Positions 32,102 to 41,170 of a stretch of DNA of 51,573 nucleotides are shown here, one piece after another. The DNA comes from CAVVXX01 sp052389895 (GTDB lineage: Bacteria; Pseudomonadota; Alphaproteobacteria; Micropepsales; Micropepsaceae), in contig JBQTHM010000025.1 of the NCBI GenBank assembly GCA_052389895.1, positions 1-51,573 on the forward strand, in the 5' to 3' direction. Below the pieces are notes generated by a model. It was given only the letters and a program-made list of their open reading frames with translations, had not been told where the DNA came from and did no database searches. The number at the start of each line of letters is the position of its first letter. Position 1 is the stretch's first letter. The position numbers and the translations under genes were made by a program.

Positions 32102-33922
32102 CTACCCGGGAAGGCGATCGCGCAAAATGCGAAACACTCGCACTTTCTGCTCAGGGTTCAAGGCCTTTAACCGCTCAAGCCAAGGCGGATCCTGGCCCGC
32201 ATCGAGGCGGCGCAGGAGCGTGTTGTCTGCTCTCTCCTTCAAATAGAACGTGTAATCGGGCGAGGATCTGCAGATCATCACGTAATCGATATCGCGCTCG
32301 CGCAAAATGCGTGCACCCGATTCAGGCGTACGCGTGAATAGCTTGTACGTGTCTAGGATGCCCTTCTCGTCGCGGTGATATGGCCCGGCAACAACGGAAT
32401 GTCTGGAATTGGCCAAAATCACCGGCCCCTGATCCACCATTGCGGCGACGCGGCCCTTCGGCAAGGTCGCGAGCTGCGTTACTGCTTCCGGCCGCATGCA
32501 GTCCGCCGCACCGGCACGAGCCCTGCTGCGAGTCGCGACATGCGTCTGTCCTTCGATCACGTATTTTCCGATAACATCGAATGTGATGTTCGTGAACAGT
32601 GCTACAGCGGCAATAGCAGCAATCGTCGCTTCCTTGTGCGTTCGCGAATAGCGCGCAGCAAGCGCGATGATGGTCGCCGCCATTCCGGGTAGTCCGAATA
32701 GAATTGCAAATGGCATGCCGCGCACTTGCAGACTGGTAATGGCTAATGCGATCGCCGAAAAAATTGCAAGGACGATCGCATTCCTGCGTTTTTCGCGCGG
32801 GATCAGGAATGCTGCCGCTATCGTTGCGGCAAGCCCGATCGAGGCGTAGACGTAGGTGGCGAAGAACGTTCCCGGCTCGTAGGACATGGTGCGGAAAGGC
32901 GACAGTACTTCCTCGATGCGCGACAGCCAGATGCGGTTTAGCGAGGGGCCCACATGCGCGTAAGGGCCCGACAGGCATTCAGGCGCGCTAATGAGCGTAA
33001 TGGCGAACAGCGCGGCCGCGAGCAGCGCAAATCCGAGAATGCGTTGAGTGCGTGTGGCCTGCGTGAGAAGTGCCAAGCTTCCCAATCCCGCGCCTCCGAC
33101 GATCGCGAGGACGCCGAACAGGCCGGAATAGGTGTCGCATGCTGCGCCAAGCCGTTCTGCAGTGGGCGTCGCGAGCGCGAGCAACGCGGCGGCGGCGCCT
33201 GCGAAGATCAGGCCGAAATTGCGAACTGGGGCCGCTACAGCTTCGCCCTTTATTACCCAGAGCCAGGCCACGATCGCGCAGGCCGCGAGAATATAGGGAA
33301 GTGTCTCCAATCCCATGGCCAGGTTTAGCGCCGTAACCAGCGCGAGCCACACCGGCGCTTTCGGGTAACTTTCGAAATTGAATACAAACACGATCCCCCA
33401 GAGAGTCAGCGCTATGTGTACGTTGTGCTGGTCTATCGTGCCCGGATGGAAATAGCCGACTACGCTTGCGCAGTTGACGACGAGCAGAAGCGCCGCTAGG
33501 CCTGTCGTGTGCCCGCCCAGCCGCTCGCCCAGGCGCGTAACCGCCACAACTGAGGGCAGCAGCCACAACAGCGGCCAAACGTAGATTGCCACAAGCTCCG
33601 CGTCGCGCGCTTCCAGAAAGATTCGGAAAAGCAGAATCAACAGCGCAACGCCACCATCAACCAGCCGCGACCAGTGCATGGGGAGGCCGTAGGGCACATT
33701 CATGCGGTGCTGTGTCGCGTCAAACCAGGACTGACCGGAAAGCAGGTCGCGCGCCGCCGCTAGACGCAGATTGTCGTCCGTCGACAGATACACGCTTTCC
33801 GGATGCAAAACGGCGTGCAGCAGCAGCACGCCCGTGAGCACGGCCCAGAACAGGACTGCAAGCCAAGTCAGGTTGAGGCGCGCGAACGCGCCCAAGGGCG
33901 CTCTGGATTGAATCAGGTCCAA
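32102..33922 (-). CDS. Polytopic membrane protein, GT-C glycosyltransferase-like
   Basis: A 606-residue protein with about 11-13 membrane helices followed by a soluble C-terminal part (about 470-606). Between the first helix and the next is an extracytoplasmic loop with YLSTDDNLRLAAARDLLSGQ and NVPYGLPMHWSRLVDG; the acidic pair in such a first loop is typical for GT-C enzymes that use lipid-linked sugars, as in STT3/PMT-type proteins. The tail has VILANSRHSVVAGPYHRDEK and YVMICRSSPDYTFYLKE. The start is taken as TTG at 33922 preceded by AGAGGA; the frame is open further to 34213 but without similarity. Donor and target are unknown; a polymer-modifying role is inferred. Confidence 0.7.
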   Translation of the reverse strand: MDLIQSRAPLGAFARLNLTWLAVLFWAVLTGVLLLHAVLHPESVYLSTDDNLRLAAARDLLSGQSWFDATQHRMNVPYGLPMHWSRLVDGGVALLILLFRIFLEARDAELVAIYVWPLLWLLPSVVAVTRLGERLGGHTTGLAALLLVVNCASVVGYFHPGTIDQHNVHIALTLWGIVFVFNFESYPKAPVWLALVTALNLAMGLETLPYILAACAIVAWLWVIKGEAVAAPVRNFGLIFAGAAAALLALATPTAERLGAACDTYSGLFGVLAIVGGAGLGSLALLTQATRTQRILGFALLAAALFAITLISAPECLSGPYAHVGPSLNRIWLSRIEEVLSPFRTMSYEPGTFFATYVYASIGLAATIAAAFLIPREKRRNAIVLAIFSAIALAITSLQVRGMPFAILFGLPGMAATIIALAARYSRTHKEATIAAIAAVALFTNITFDVIGKYVIEGQTHVATRSRARAGAADCMRPEAVTQLATLPKGRVAAMVDQGPVILANSRHSVVAGPYHRDEKGILDTYKLFTRTPESGARILRERDIDYVMICRSSPDYTFYLKERADNTLLRRLDAGQDPPWLERLKALNPEQKVRVFRILRDRLPG

Positions 33923-34077
33923 GCTAGTTCCTCTTGGGCCCGTGCGCGGCCCGCCCCGATCACCCTTGCATAGCGCCCCAAAGAAGCGTGACCATGGAAG
34001 CCTGACAAGGGAGAGCGGTGCGACAAGGCCTCCAGCTTCGGTCCGCGCCGCCGGTGGGCACGGCAAGGGAGAGGCGA

Positions 34078-36126
34078 ATGCCAAGGAAAAACGGAGGAAG
34101 CGGGCCACGTGCAGTGGCCCTGGTAGGACCCTACGGCAGCGGGAAGACATCCCTCTTCGAAAGCATGCTTTCGCTTTCTGGCGCCATCGGCCGCAAGGGG
34201 TCCGTGCCCGCAAAGAACACCGTTGGCGATTCGTCGCCAGAGGCGCGAGCGCGCCAGATGAGCGTGGAAGTGAACTGCGCTTCGTTTCGCTTCATGGATG
34301 AGTCCTTCACGGTTCTCGATTGCCCCGGCTCCATCGAATTTCTTCAGGAAGCGCTCAACGTGCTGCCCGGCGTAGACATGGCCGTGGTCGTTTGCGAGCC
34401 CGACGCAAACAAGGCGGTCATGCTGCAGCCATACCTCAAGCGGCTGGGCGATCTCGGCGTGCCCCACGTGCTTTTCGTAAACAAGATAGATAAGGCGACC
34501 GGGGCCGTGCGCGAGTTGCTCGCCTCGTTGCAACAGGTTTCCGACAAGCCGCTCGTGCTCCGTCAGATTCCGATTTGGAACGACGGCATCGCCACGGGCT
34601 TCGTCGAGCTCGCACTGGAAAGGGCCTTTGTCTATCGCGAGCACGCTATGCCCGAAGTCATTCAAATGACGGACGAAGTGAAAACACGCGAAGCGGAAGC
34701 GCGCTTTCAGATGCTGGAGAAACTCGCCGATTACGACGAGCACCTTATGGAAGAATTGCTGACCGATATTGCGCCGCCAGTCGACGAAGTCTTTGCAGAT
34801 CTCACGCGTGAGTTGAACGAAGGCTTGATTGTTCCGGTGCTAATCGGCGCCGCGGAGCGGGACAACGGTGTGCACCGGCTGTTGAAATCGTTGCGCCACG
34901 ATACTCCCGATGTGGCCGAGGCGACGAAGCGTCTTGGCATCGAGGTGAAAGGCGGGGATGCGGTCGTGCGGATCTTGAAAACATACCACACCGAACGCGG
35001 CGGCAAGTTGAGCGTCGCCCGCGTGCTGGCGGGGTCGTTGAAGGACAGCGCCACGCTGAATCGCGCCGATGGTTCGGGCGTGCGTGTGGGCGGGCTATTC
35101 GCTCTTAAAGGGATGGAGCAGTCGAAGCTTGCCGAAGTGCATGCCGGCGACACGGTCGCCCTGGGCCGCCTGGAAGGCGTGGCCACGGGCGAAACACTTT
35201 CAACCGGCAAAAGCGGTGCGAAGGCGGGTACGTCCGTGGAGGCGCTTACGCCCGTTTATGGTCTTGCCGTCACGACGCCTGACCGGAAGGACGAAGTAAA
35301 GCTCACCGCCGCCATTGCCAGGCTGCGGGAGGAGGATCCTTCGCTGATCTTCGAGCAAAGCGCCGAGCTGCACCAGATGGCGCTGTGGGGACAGGGCGAA
35401 ATCCATCTCAAGGTGGCGGTGGAGAAGCTCGCTTCCAAATACGGATTGAAGCTCGATACGCACCGGCCGCAGGTGCCATACAAGGAGACCGTACGCAAAC
35501 CCACAAAACAGCGCGGACGCCACAAGCGTCAGACTGGGGGCCACGGCCAATTCGGCGATGTCGTGCTGGAGATCAAGCCGCTGCCGCGCGGCTCCGGATT
35601 CGTATTCCAGGATGAGATCAGCGGCGGTGTTGTGCCCAGGAATTTCATCCCCTCGGTCGAGAAGGGCATTATAGATTATCTCCATTCCGGACCGCTCGGT
35701 TTCCCCGTAGTGGATGTCTCTGTCGCGCTGGTGGATGGGTCATACCACACTGTGGATTCCTCCGACGCCGCGTTTCAAACCGCCGCGCGCATCGGCATGA
35801 CCGAGGGCATGCCCAACTGCGCTCCCGTGCTATTGGAGCCGATCATGCACGTGAAAATCCATGTGCCTTCCGATGCGACGGCACAGGCGAACGCGCTGAT
35901 ATCCGGACGCCGGGGGCGGATTTTGGGGTTCGACACGCGCCATGGATGGAAGGGCTGGGACACTGTCGAGGCCCAGATGCCGCAGTCGGAGTTGCACGAT
36001 CTTGTCATCGAGCTGCGCTCAGCAACGCAGGGCGTCGGCACTTATGAGATGAAGTTCGATCACTTGGCCGAGCTCACCGGAAAGCTGGCTGATCACGTCG
36101 TCGCCACGCGCAAGGCGGCAGCCTGA
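34078..36126 (+). CDS. Elongation factor G-like GTPase
   Basis: A 682-residue paralogue of EF-G. G1 is GPYGSGKT (17-24), G3 is DCPGS (81-85) and G4 is NKID (135-138); domains II-V follow, with YGLKLDTHRPQVPYKETVRK and the KQRGRHKRQTGGHGQFGDVV region at 470-510 and domain V VKIHVPSDATAQANALISGR. Canonical EF-G has DTPGH, in which His activates hydrolysis; here a Ser stands in its place, so GTP hydrolysis may be altered. Such EF-G2-like proteins are common in alphaproteobacteria with uncertain roles. ATG at 34078 follows AAGGGAGAGG. It is followed 20 bases later by the DUF1326 gene, suggesting a shared transcript. Confidence 0.9.
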   Translation: MPRKNGGSGPRAVALVGPYGSGKTSLFESMLSLSGAIGRKGSVPAKNTVGDSSPEARARQMSVEVNCASFRFMDESFTVLDCPGSIEFLQEALNVLPGVDMAVVVCEPDANKAVMLQPYLKRLGDLGVPHVLFVNKIDKATGAVRELLASLQQVSDKPLVLRQIPIWNDGIATGFVELALERAFVYREHAMPEVIQMTDEVKTREAEARFQMLEKLADYDEHLMEELLTDIAPPVDEVFADLTRELNEGLIVPVLIGAAERDNGVHRLLKSLRHDTPDVAEATKRLGIEVKGGDAVVRILKTYHTERGGKLSVARVLAGSLKDSATLNRADGSGVRVGGLFALKGMEQSKLAEVHAGDTVALGRLEGVATGETLSTGKSGAKAGTSVEALTPVYGLAVTTPDRKDEVKLTAAIARLREEDPSLIFEQSAELHQMALWGQGEIHLKVAVEKLASKYGLKLDTHRPQVPYKETVRKPTKQRGRHKRQTGGHGQFGDVVLEIKPLPRGSGFVFQDEISGGVVPRNFIPSVEKGIIDYLHSGPLGFPVVDVSVALVDGSYHTVDSSDAAFQTAARIGMTEGMPNCAPVLLEPIMHVKIHVPSDATAQANALISGRRGRILGFDTRHGWKGWDTVEAQMPQSELHDLVIELRSATQGVGTYEMKFDHLAELTGKLADHVVATRKAAA

Positions 36127-36146
36127 AAGATAAGGAGCAGATCACG

Positions 36147-36782
36147 ATGGGCGACACCAAATGGATGATCAAGGCTCGCGAATTCTCGAACTGCAATTGC
36201 AGTTATGGCTGCCCCTGCCAGTTCAACGGCTTGCCGACACACGGCCATTGCCAGGCGGTTGTGGGCTTTGAGATCGAGAAGGGCCATCACGGCGACACCA
36301 AACTCGATGGCCTGAGGGTTGCCGGCATTTTCCGCTGGCCTGACGCGATTCATCTGGGTCATGGCGAAGCCTTGGTTATAATTGATGAGCGAGCCAATGC
36401 GGAGCAACGCGACGCGCTTTTGCGAATTCTTACTGGCCAAGATACGCAACCGGGCGCCACGATTTTTCAGGTGTTTTTCTCAACGCTTGAAAAGGTGCAT
36501 GAACCCGTATCTGCGCCCATCGAATTCACCGTCGACATCGACCGGCGCAGATCCCGGCTAAAGGTGCCGAATTATGTGGACACCCGCGGCGAGCCGATTC
36601 TGAACCCCGTGACGGGGGCGGAACACCGCATTCGCATCGACAGCCCGAATGGCTTCGAATTTCTCTTGGCCGAAGTCGGCAGGGGCTGGTCGAAGACGGA
36701 CGGGCCGTTGAAGTTGGAATTTGGTGACTCCTACGCTCATTTTTGCAATCTGAACCTGTGCGAGACGGGAATCGTGCGCTGA
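36147..36782 (+). CDS. DUF1326 family protein
   Basis: A 211-residue soluble protein. The N-terminal REFSNCNCSYGCPCQFNGLP has four close cysteines (C16, C18, C22, C24), a strong hint of a metal or iron-sulfur site, and FCNLNLCETG at the C-terminus adds two more. The middle includes GFEIEKGHHGDTKLDGLRVA and HLGHGEALVIIDERA. This is the DUF1326 pattern. The family is repeatedly found next to DUF2182, as here, with four bases between the two genes. Biochemical function is unknown; a metal-linked process with the membrane partner is a reasonable guess. Confidence 0.87.
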   Translation: MGDTKWMIKAREFSNCNCSYGCPCQFNGLPTHGHCQAVVGFEIEKGHHGDTKLDGLRVAGIFRWPDAIHLGHGEALVIIDERANAEQRDALLRILTGQDTQPGATIFQVFFSTLEKVHEPVSAPIEFTVDIDRRRSRLKVPNYVDTRGEPILNPVTGAEHRIRIDSPNGFEFLLAEVGRGWSKTDGPLKLEFGDSYAHFCNLNLCETGIVR

Positions 36783-36786
36783 CGCC

Positions 36787-37587
36787 ATGTCTTCCCTTGC
36801 TCTGGAAGCGCTGCTACGGCGAGACCGTCTGATTGTTCTCTTGGCGCTTGCAGCCACGGCCGCGCTGGCCTGGGCTTACGTCATTTGGCTTGCTGGCGCG
36901 ATGGCGGACGGAGAAGGCGCGGGCGCAATGCTTGCGCCTAAGTCGACGGCGTGGACGTCTGCGGATTTCATTTTCGCCTTTGTCATGTGGGCGGTGATGA
37001 TGGTAGGCATGATGACGCCCTCCGTGGCACCGATGATATTGTTGTATGCGACCGTGGGACGCCAAGCCGCGGTGCGAGGCGGCGCGCTCGCCCCCACATC
37101 CTGTTTTGCTGCCGGGTATTTCCTTTCTTGGATCACGTTCGCGTTTCTCGCCGCTCTGCTTCAGGGCGCGTTGCTGCAGGCGGCACTGCTCACGCCTATG
37201 CTGTCATCGGCGAGCGGCGCTTTTGGTGGCGCGGTCCTGATCGCCGCGGGCCTCTTGCAATGGTCGCCCCTGAAGGACGCTTGCCTTAGCCAATGTCAGT
37301 CGCCGCTGCATTTCCTTCAGCGCCACGGCGGCTTCCGCAGCGAGCCGGTGGCTTCACTCCGCTTGGGCTTTCTTCATGGGGTCTATTGTATCGGCTGCTG
37401 CTGGGCGATGATGGCGGTGTTGTTCGTTGTCGGCGTGATGAACGTGCTGTGGATCGCCGCTCTCGCGATCCTCGTGCTTCTTGAAAAGACAGTGCCCGGC
37501 AAATTTATTCCGCGCGCGGCGGGTGTCGCGCTCGTTGCCGCCGGTTTCTGGATGCTTTTCGGACGCGTGCCTCTAGTGCCCGCCTGA
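36787..37587 (+). CDS. DUF2182 family membrane protein
   Basis: A 266-residue protein with about seven membrane helices. Distinctive runs are FAFVMWAVMMVGMMTPSVAP (Met-rich helix), CLSQCQSPLHFLQRHGG, and GFLHGVYCIGCCWAMMAVLF, giving Cys and Met residues in membrane or loop positions that could bind copper or another soft metal. DUF2182 is annotated as a predicted metal-binding membrane protein. It directly follows DUF1326 and ends 15 bases into the convergent trxB gene. The pair likely acts together; direction and metal are not known. Confidence 0.87.
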   Translation: MSSLALEALLRRDRLIVLLALAATAALAWAYVIWLAGAMADGEGAGAMLAPKSTAWTSADFIFAFVMWAVMMVGMMTPSVAPMILLYATVGRQAAVRGGALAPTSCFAAGYFLSWITFAFLAALLQGALLQAALLTPMLSSASGAFGGAVLIAAGLLQWSPLKDACLSQCQSPLHFLQRHGGFRSEPVASLRLGFLHGVYCIGCCWAMMAVLFVVGVMNVLWIAALAILVLLEKTVPGKFIPRAAGVALVAAGFWMLFGRVPLVPA

Positions 37588-38517
37588 GAGAAACTTTTCC
37601 GCTTCGAGCGCCGCCATGCAGCCAAGGCCGGCGGCGGTCACGGCTTGGCGAAATATCCTGTCCTTCACGTCGCCTGCCGCATAGACGCCGGCCACGCTTG
37701 TGCGCGTGGAATCGGGAACGGTGCGGATATATCCCTCCGCATCCATGTCGAGCTGTCCGCGGAAAATTTCGGTGGCGGGCGTGTGCCCGATGGCGACAAA
37801 GAAGCCATCCGCGTCCAGCATCGAAACCGCGCCCGTTTTCACGTTGCGGATTCGCACGCCGGTCACCGCCTTGGGCTCGCCACCCCCGAGAATTTCCTCT
37901 ACGACCGAATCCCAAACGACCTGCACCTTCGCGTTCTCGTTCAGGCGCATCTGGTTCGTCTTGTCCGCACGTAATTCGTCGCGCCGGTGAATCAACGTCA
38001 CGTCGGTAGCGAAATTGGTGAGAAACAATGCCTCTTCTACGGCCGTATTGCCGCCGCCGACAACGGCGACTTTCTTGCCTTTGAAGAAAAAACCATCGCA
38101 TGTCGCGCACGCCGACACGCCGAAGCCCATGAATTTCTCTTCGCTGGGAAGCCCCAGCCATTTCGCCTGGGCGCCTGTGGCGATGATGAGCGCGTCGGCG
38201 GTGTAACGACTGCCGGTATCGCCGGCCAAAACGAAGGGCCGTTTCGCCAAATCGGCAGATGCGATCGTGTCTTGCACGATTTTGGTTCCAACGTGTTCCG
38301 CTTGCGCCTGCATCTGCTCCATCAGCCAGGGGCCCTGAATGACGCTGGCGAAGCCGGGATAATTTTCGACATCCGTCGTGATGGTGAGCTGCCCGCCCGG
38401 TTGAAGCCCAGCGATCAGCAACGGGTTCAGCATCGCGCGCGCGGCATAAACTGCGGCAGTGCAGCCCGCGGGGCCGCTGCCCAGAATGACTACTTTCGAA
38501 TGAAGGGAATCGGTCAT
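37573..38517 (-). CDS. trxB: Thioredoxin reductase
   Basis: A 314-residue low-molecular-weight thioredoxin reductase. It has FAD-binding GSGPAG (13-18), the redox-active CATC (137-140), the NADPH-binding GGGNTAVEEALFL (about 154) with the HRRDELRAD loop, and AAGDVKDRIFRQAVTAAGLG at the FAD end. It passes electrons from NADPH to thioredoxin. The start at 38517 gives the standard N-terminus HSKVVILGSGPAG. It overlaps the end of the convergent DUF2182 gene by 15 bases and is separated by 59 bases from the upstream unknown-protein gene on the same strand. Confidence 0.96.
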   Translation of the reverse strand: MTDSLHSKVVILGSGPAGCTAAVYAARAMLNPLLIAGLQPGGQLTITTDVENYPGFASVIQGPWLMEQMQAQAEHVGTKIVQDTIASADLAKRPFVLAGDTGSRYTADALIIATGAQAKWLGLPSEEKFMGFGVSACATCDGFFFKGKKVAVVGGGNTAVEEALFLTNFATDVTLIHRRDELRADKTNQMRLNENAKVQVVWDSVVEEILGGGEPKAVTGVRIRNVKTGAVSMLDADGFFVAIGHTPATEIFRGQLDMDAEGYIRTVPDSTRTSVAGVYAAGDVKDRIFRQAVTAAGLGCMAALEAEKFLSGGH

Positions 38518-38576
38518 GGGAACGCTCGGCGTTTGATATCGGCGGCGCGGCGCCAAAGGTCAAGATGGGAGGTTAC

Positions 38577-40535
38577 TCAGAACCCGAACATGTGATCGAG
38601 GCAGAAGCCGCGTTTGTCGACGAGCCCGTGAAAGCCGAACAGCCGGCAGGTGAGGTCGCGCACGATCACATAACCGCCGCCATTCATTTTGGCGCGCTCG
38701 TCCGTGCCGAACATCTCCGAAAAGCGCCAGAAGCGGGAACCGCCGCAGGGGATGGATATTTGCTTTTCCGCGACGGGTTTTCCGTTCGCATCATGCAGGA
38801 TGAGCTTTGTGTCGCTTTGCGGATGCCACGGCTTCGACGCGGGGTAGACCAGGTGGCAAACGGTCTCAAGCGCCTCGCCGCCAAGACGCAGGAACAGCCG
38901 CGTGGTGAGCCCGGGCGGCTTGTTGATATAGGACTGAGGCTCGTCCTTATAAATCACCGGCACATTATAGATATGTGCGCCAAAAATGGTTTCCGCGCGA
39001 TGTCCGCTCGCCTTCTGCTCGAAGCGCCCAAGCGCGTGCAGCCAGCCGTCGCCTTCGCCGCCCTCGCGGAAGTCATAGAGAAACTCGACATGGCCGTAAC
39101 CGGAGGGAAGCGACAGTGCGCCCTCCGAGAGCCATTTTTCGACGTCCACTTCCAGGCTTTGCCGCCGCGCGATGCGGCCAAGGAATTTTGATGCCACAGT
39201 TCTTCCGCTTGCGTCGATCAATTCCACGCGGATGGGAAGCTCGTGCTGCTCTCGCGCCATCGGCGTGGGCAGCATGACCGTCTTGAATTCGTCGCGCGGC
39301 AATACGGGAAGGGGCATGATGTAGCCCTTTCCCATTGCGCCGGCGATTTTCGGCAGCGCAGGGTTGGGCTTCAGGTCGGTGCGTTCGACGTTTGCGTGCG
39401 CGATGCGCCTATGTCCCTGTGTGTTGCGGGTTTCATAGCGCGGGCGCACGAAATAGCGCCCCGCGGCGATCTCAATCTGGTCCGGCCACTTTGCATCCGG
39501 CAGCAATGCGCTCACATTAATGGCGCGCGTGGCGAAAGGCGCGATTTCCTCCTCGTACCAGGTTGTGTCCTGCGCGCCCATGATGTTGAAGCCTATGCTA
39601 TGTTTCGGAATTGCCATGGGATGCGAGTTCTGTACGAATAGCGTTACAGTTTCGTCTTCGTCTCCGGCCGGCATGCCTGCATAGAAATCGGCGGGCCAGG
39701 CGTTTGCGTCGTGGCTGCAGGACAATGCAAGTCCCTCTTCGCCGTACATATCGAGCGCATATTTGACGATGTCGTGACCCCTGACGCGCAGGGCGTGAAC
39801 GAATAGCGAGCCCGTGAAATCCGCCAGGTGGAACCGCTTGCGCAATTCGGCGCTGTCGATGGCGAGCGGCGCGCCCGCCTCGGGCAGTTTTTGGCGCCAT
39901 TGCGCGAGTTCGGCTCCGTCCGCGCCGAAGAGACACAGCCACAGTTCTGGATTGGCGGCGCCCATCTGCGACCAGTAATTGACCGTGGAAACGCGCGTAT
40001 GCAGGCCGCTGCCGTTGGCGTCCTTGTGCTCGCGCATCAGCGCGAAGTTGGTAGCGAAATTTAGCGGATTCAGATAGTCGCCCGGGACCGACAGCATGTC
40101 GTCGGGCAGGCGAACTTCGTCCAATGTCGCGATGCGTGCGCCTGCGGGAAATATGTGCCTGATGGGAACAAGTGTGCGTTCCGCCTCGAAGAGAAGCACG
40201 AGCACGCTTTCGGCGCCCGATTGCCCGATGTCTGAAACCGGCTTTGCCGTATGACCAAGGAACATGCCGCCCAGATCTTCGAATCGCTGCACGTAATAGC
40301 CGACCAGATTCAGCTGCGAGAGATCGTAATAAGCGTGGACATTGGCGACCATGCCGGAGGGGTCATATACCGCCACCGGACCCGCATTCTTCAGCGACGC
40401 GACCAGCGCGCGGCCTTTGGGCGCGGAAAGCGGATGCCCCAGCGCTTTGAATAGCGTTGCGCCGCCCGCATTGTTGCCCGGGCGCCAGCCCTGGGCGAGA
40501 TCGGCGTTTCTGAAGGTCTCTATCTGAAGCGCCAT
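38577..40535 (-). CDS. Large protein of unknown function, coupled to a 2OG oxygenase gene
   Basis: The 652-residue protein has no signal peptide and no membrane helix. It looks like a chain of beta-sandwich domains: LWLCLFGADGAELAQWRQKL (about 200), LFVQNSHPMAIPKHSIGFNI (about 300), RVELIDASGRTVASKFLGRI (about 455) and KLILHDANGKPVAEKQISIP (about 600) share a strand-GxDG/A-strand rhythm. I recognise no named family. It ends with a Cys/His-containing stretch LTCRLFGFHGLVDKRGF. Its ATG overlaps the stop of the preceding 2OG oxygenase gene by one base, so translation is coupled and the two products likely act together with the ELM1-like protein. Function is not assigned. Confidence 0.7.
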   Translation of the reverse strand: MALQIETFRNADLAQGWRPGNNAGGATLFKALGHPLSAPKGRALVASLKNAGPVAVYDPSGMVANVHAYYDLSQLNLVGYYVQRFEDLGGMFLGHTAKPVSDIGQSGAESVLVLLFEAERTLVPIRHIFPAGARIATLDEVRLPDDMLSVPGDYLNPLNFATNFALMREHKDANGSGLHTRVSTVNYWSQMGAANPELWLCLFGADGAELAQWRQKLPEAGAPLAIDSAELRKRFHLADFTGSLFVHALRVRGHDIVKYALDMYGEEGLALSCSHDANAWPADFYAGMPAGDEDETVTLFVQNSHPMAIPKHSIGFNIMGAQDTTWYEEEIAPFATRAINVSALLPDAKWPDQIEIAAGRYFVRPRYETRNTQGHRRIAHANVERTDLKPNPALPKIAGAMGKGYIMPLPVLPRDEFKTVMLPTPMAREQHELPIRVELIDASGRTVASKFLGRIARRQSLEVDVEKWLSEGALSLPSGYGHVEFLYDFREGGEGDGWLHALGRFEQKASGHRAETIFGAHIYNVPVIYKDEPQSYINKPPGLTTRLFLRLGGEALETVCHLVYPASKPWHPQSDTKLILHDANGKPVAEKQISIPCGGSRFWRFSEMFGTDERAKMNGGGYVIVRDLTCRLFGFHGLVDKRGFCLDHMFGF

Positions 40536-41170
40536 TACATCGCCTGTTGCGCGAACGGATTGAGGCGCTTGATTAGTGCCGAGAGGCTGTGTTTGCGCCG
40601 CTGGCGCTCCGCCACTTCATCGTCGGTGACCCAGTTCATCTGGATAACGCGGCGCACGCCTTCGAAGCGCTCATGGCCGTGCAGCGATTTGTCCGATCGC
40701 TTGAACACCAGCAGCGTACCGTTGGAGGGCGGCACTTCTTCCGCGACATCGTTTAAGTTTTTCGAACGCAGTATTCGCAGCCGCCCGCCATCCGCGTCCC
40801 ATGTCTGATTTAGGTATAGCAGCACGGTAATGATCTTGGACTTGGAATCGGTATGGACATTTCCGTCGCGCGAGCGGCTGCACCATCCGCGCACCGTGAA
40901 AGTGGTAGGGCGCGAAGAGAGATCGACGCCGAATTTGTCCTCGATTGCCGCCCGGAATTCCGGGCCGCTCATTTCGTCCAGCAAGTCCTGCATGGCACCG
41001 CTGATATCCAGGTCGCCAACGGGAAACGAGCCAGCTCCGCGCGTGACGGGAAAATCGGCGAGAACACGGGGAAATGCATCGGGAATCACGAACTGCGGTA
41101 CCACGACGTATTCGTAAGGGTCGGTCTTGAGCGGCGTGCGCCGAAGGGCGTCGAAATCGAGCAAACTCAT
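40535..41170 (-). CDS. 2OG-Fe(II) oxygenase
   Basis: A 211-residue non-heme iron oxygenase. The iron ligands are H106 and D108 (DGNVHTDSKS) and a distal His in KSLHGHERFEG (164 or 166), with R173 as the likely 2-oxoglutarate anchor. ITVLLYLNQTWDADGGRLRI is the beta-strand region typical of prolyl-hydroxylase-like members. It would hydroxylate a substrate using oxygen and 2-oxoglutarate. It overlaps the ELM1-like gene by four bases on one side and the 652-residue gene by one base on the other, which indicates a single functional unit. The substrate is unknown; a glycan or peptide is possible. Confidence 0.88.
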   Translation of the reverse strand: MSLLDFDALRRTPLKTDPYEYVVVPQFVIPDAFPRVLADFPVTRGAGSFPVGDLDISGAMQDLLDEMSGPEFRAAIEDKFGVDLSSRPTTFTVRGWCSRSRDGNVHTDSKSKIITVLLYLNQTWDADGGRLRILRSKNLNDVAEEVPPSNGTLLVFKRSDKSLHGHERFEGVRRVIQMNWVTDDEVAERQRRKHSLSALIKRLNPFAQQAM

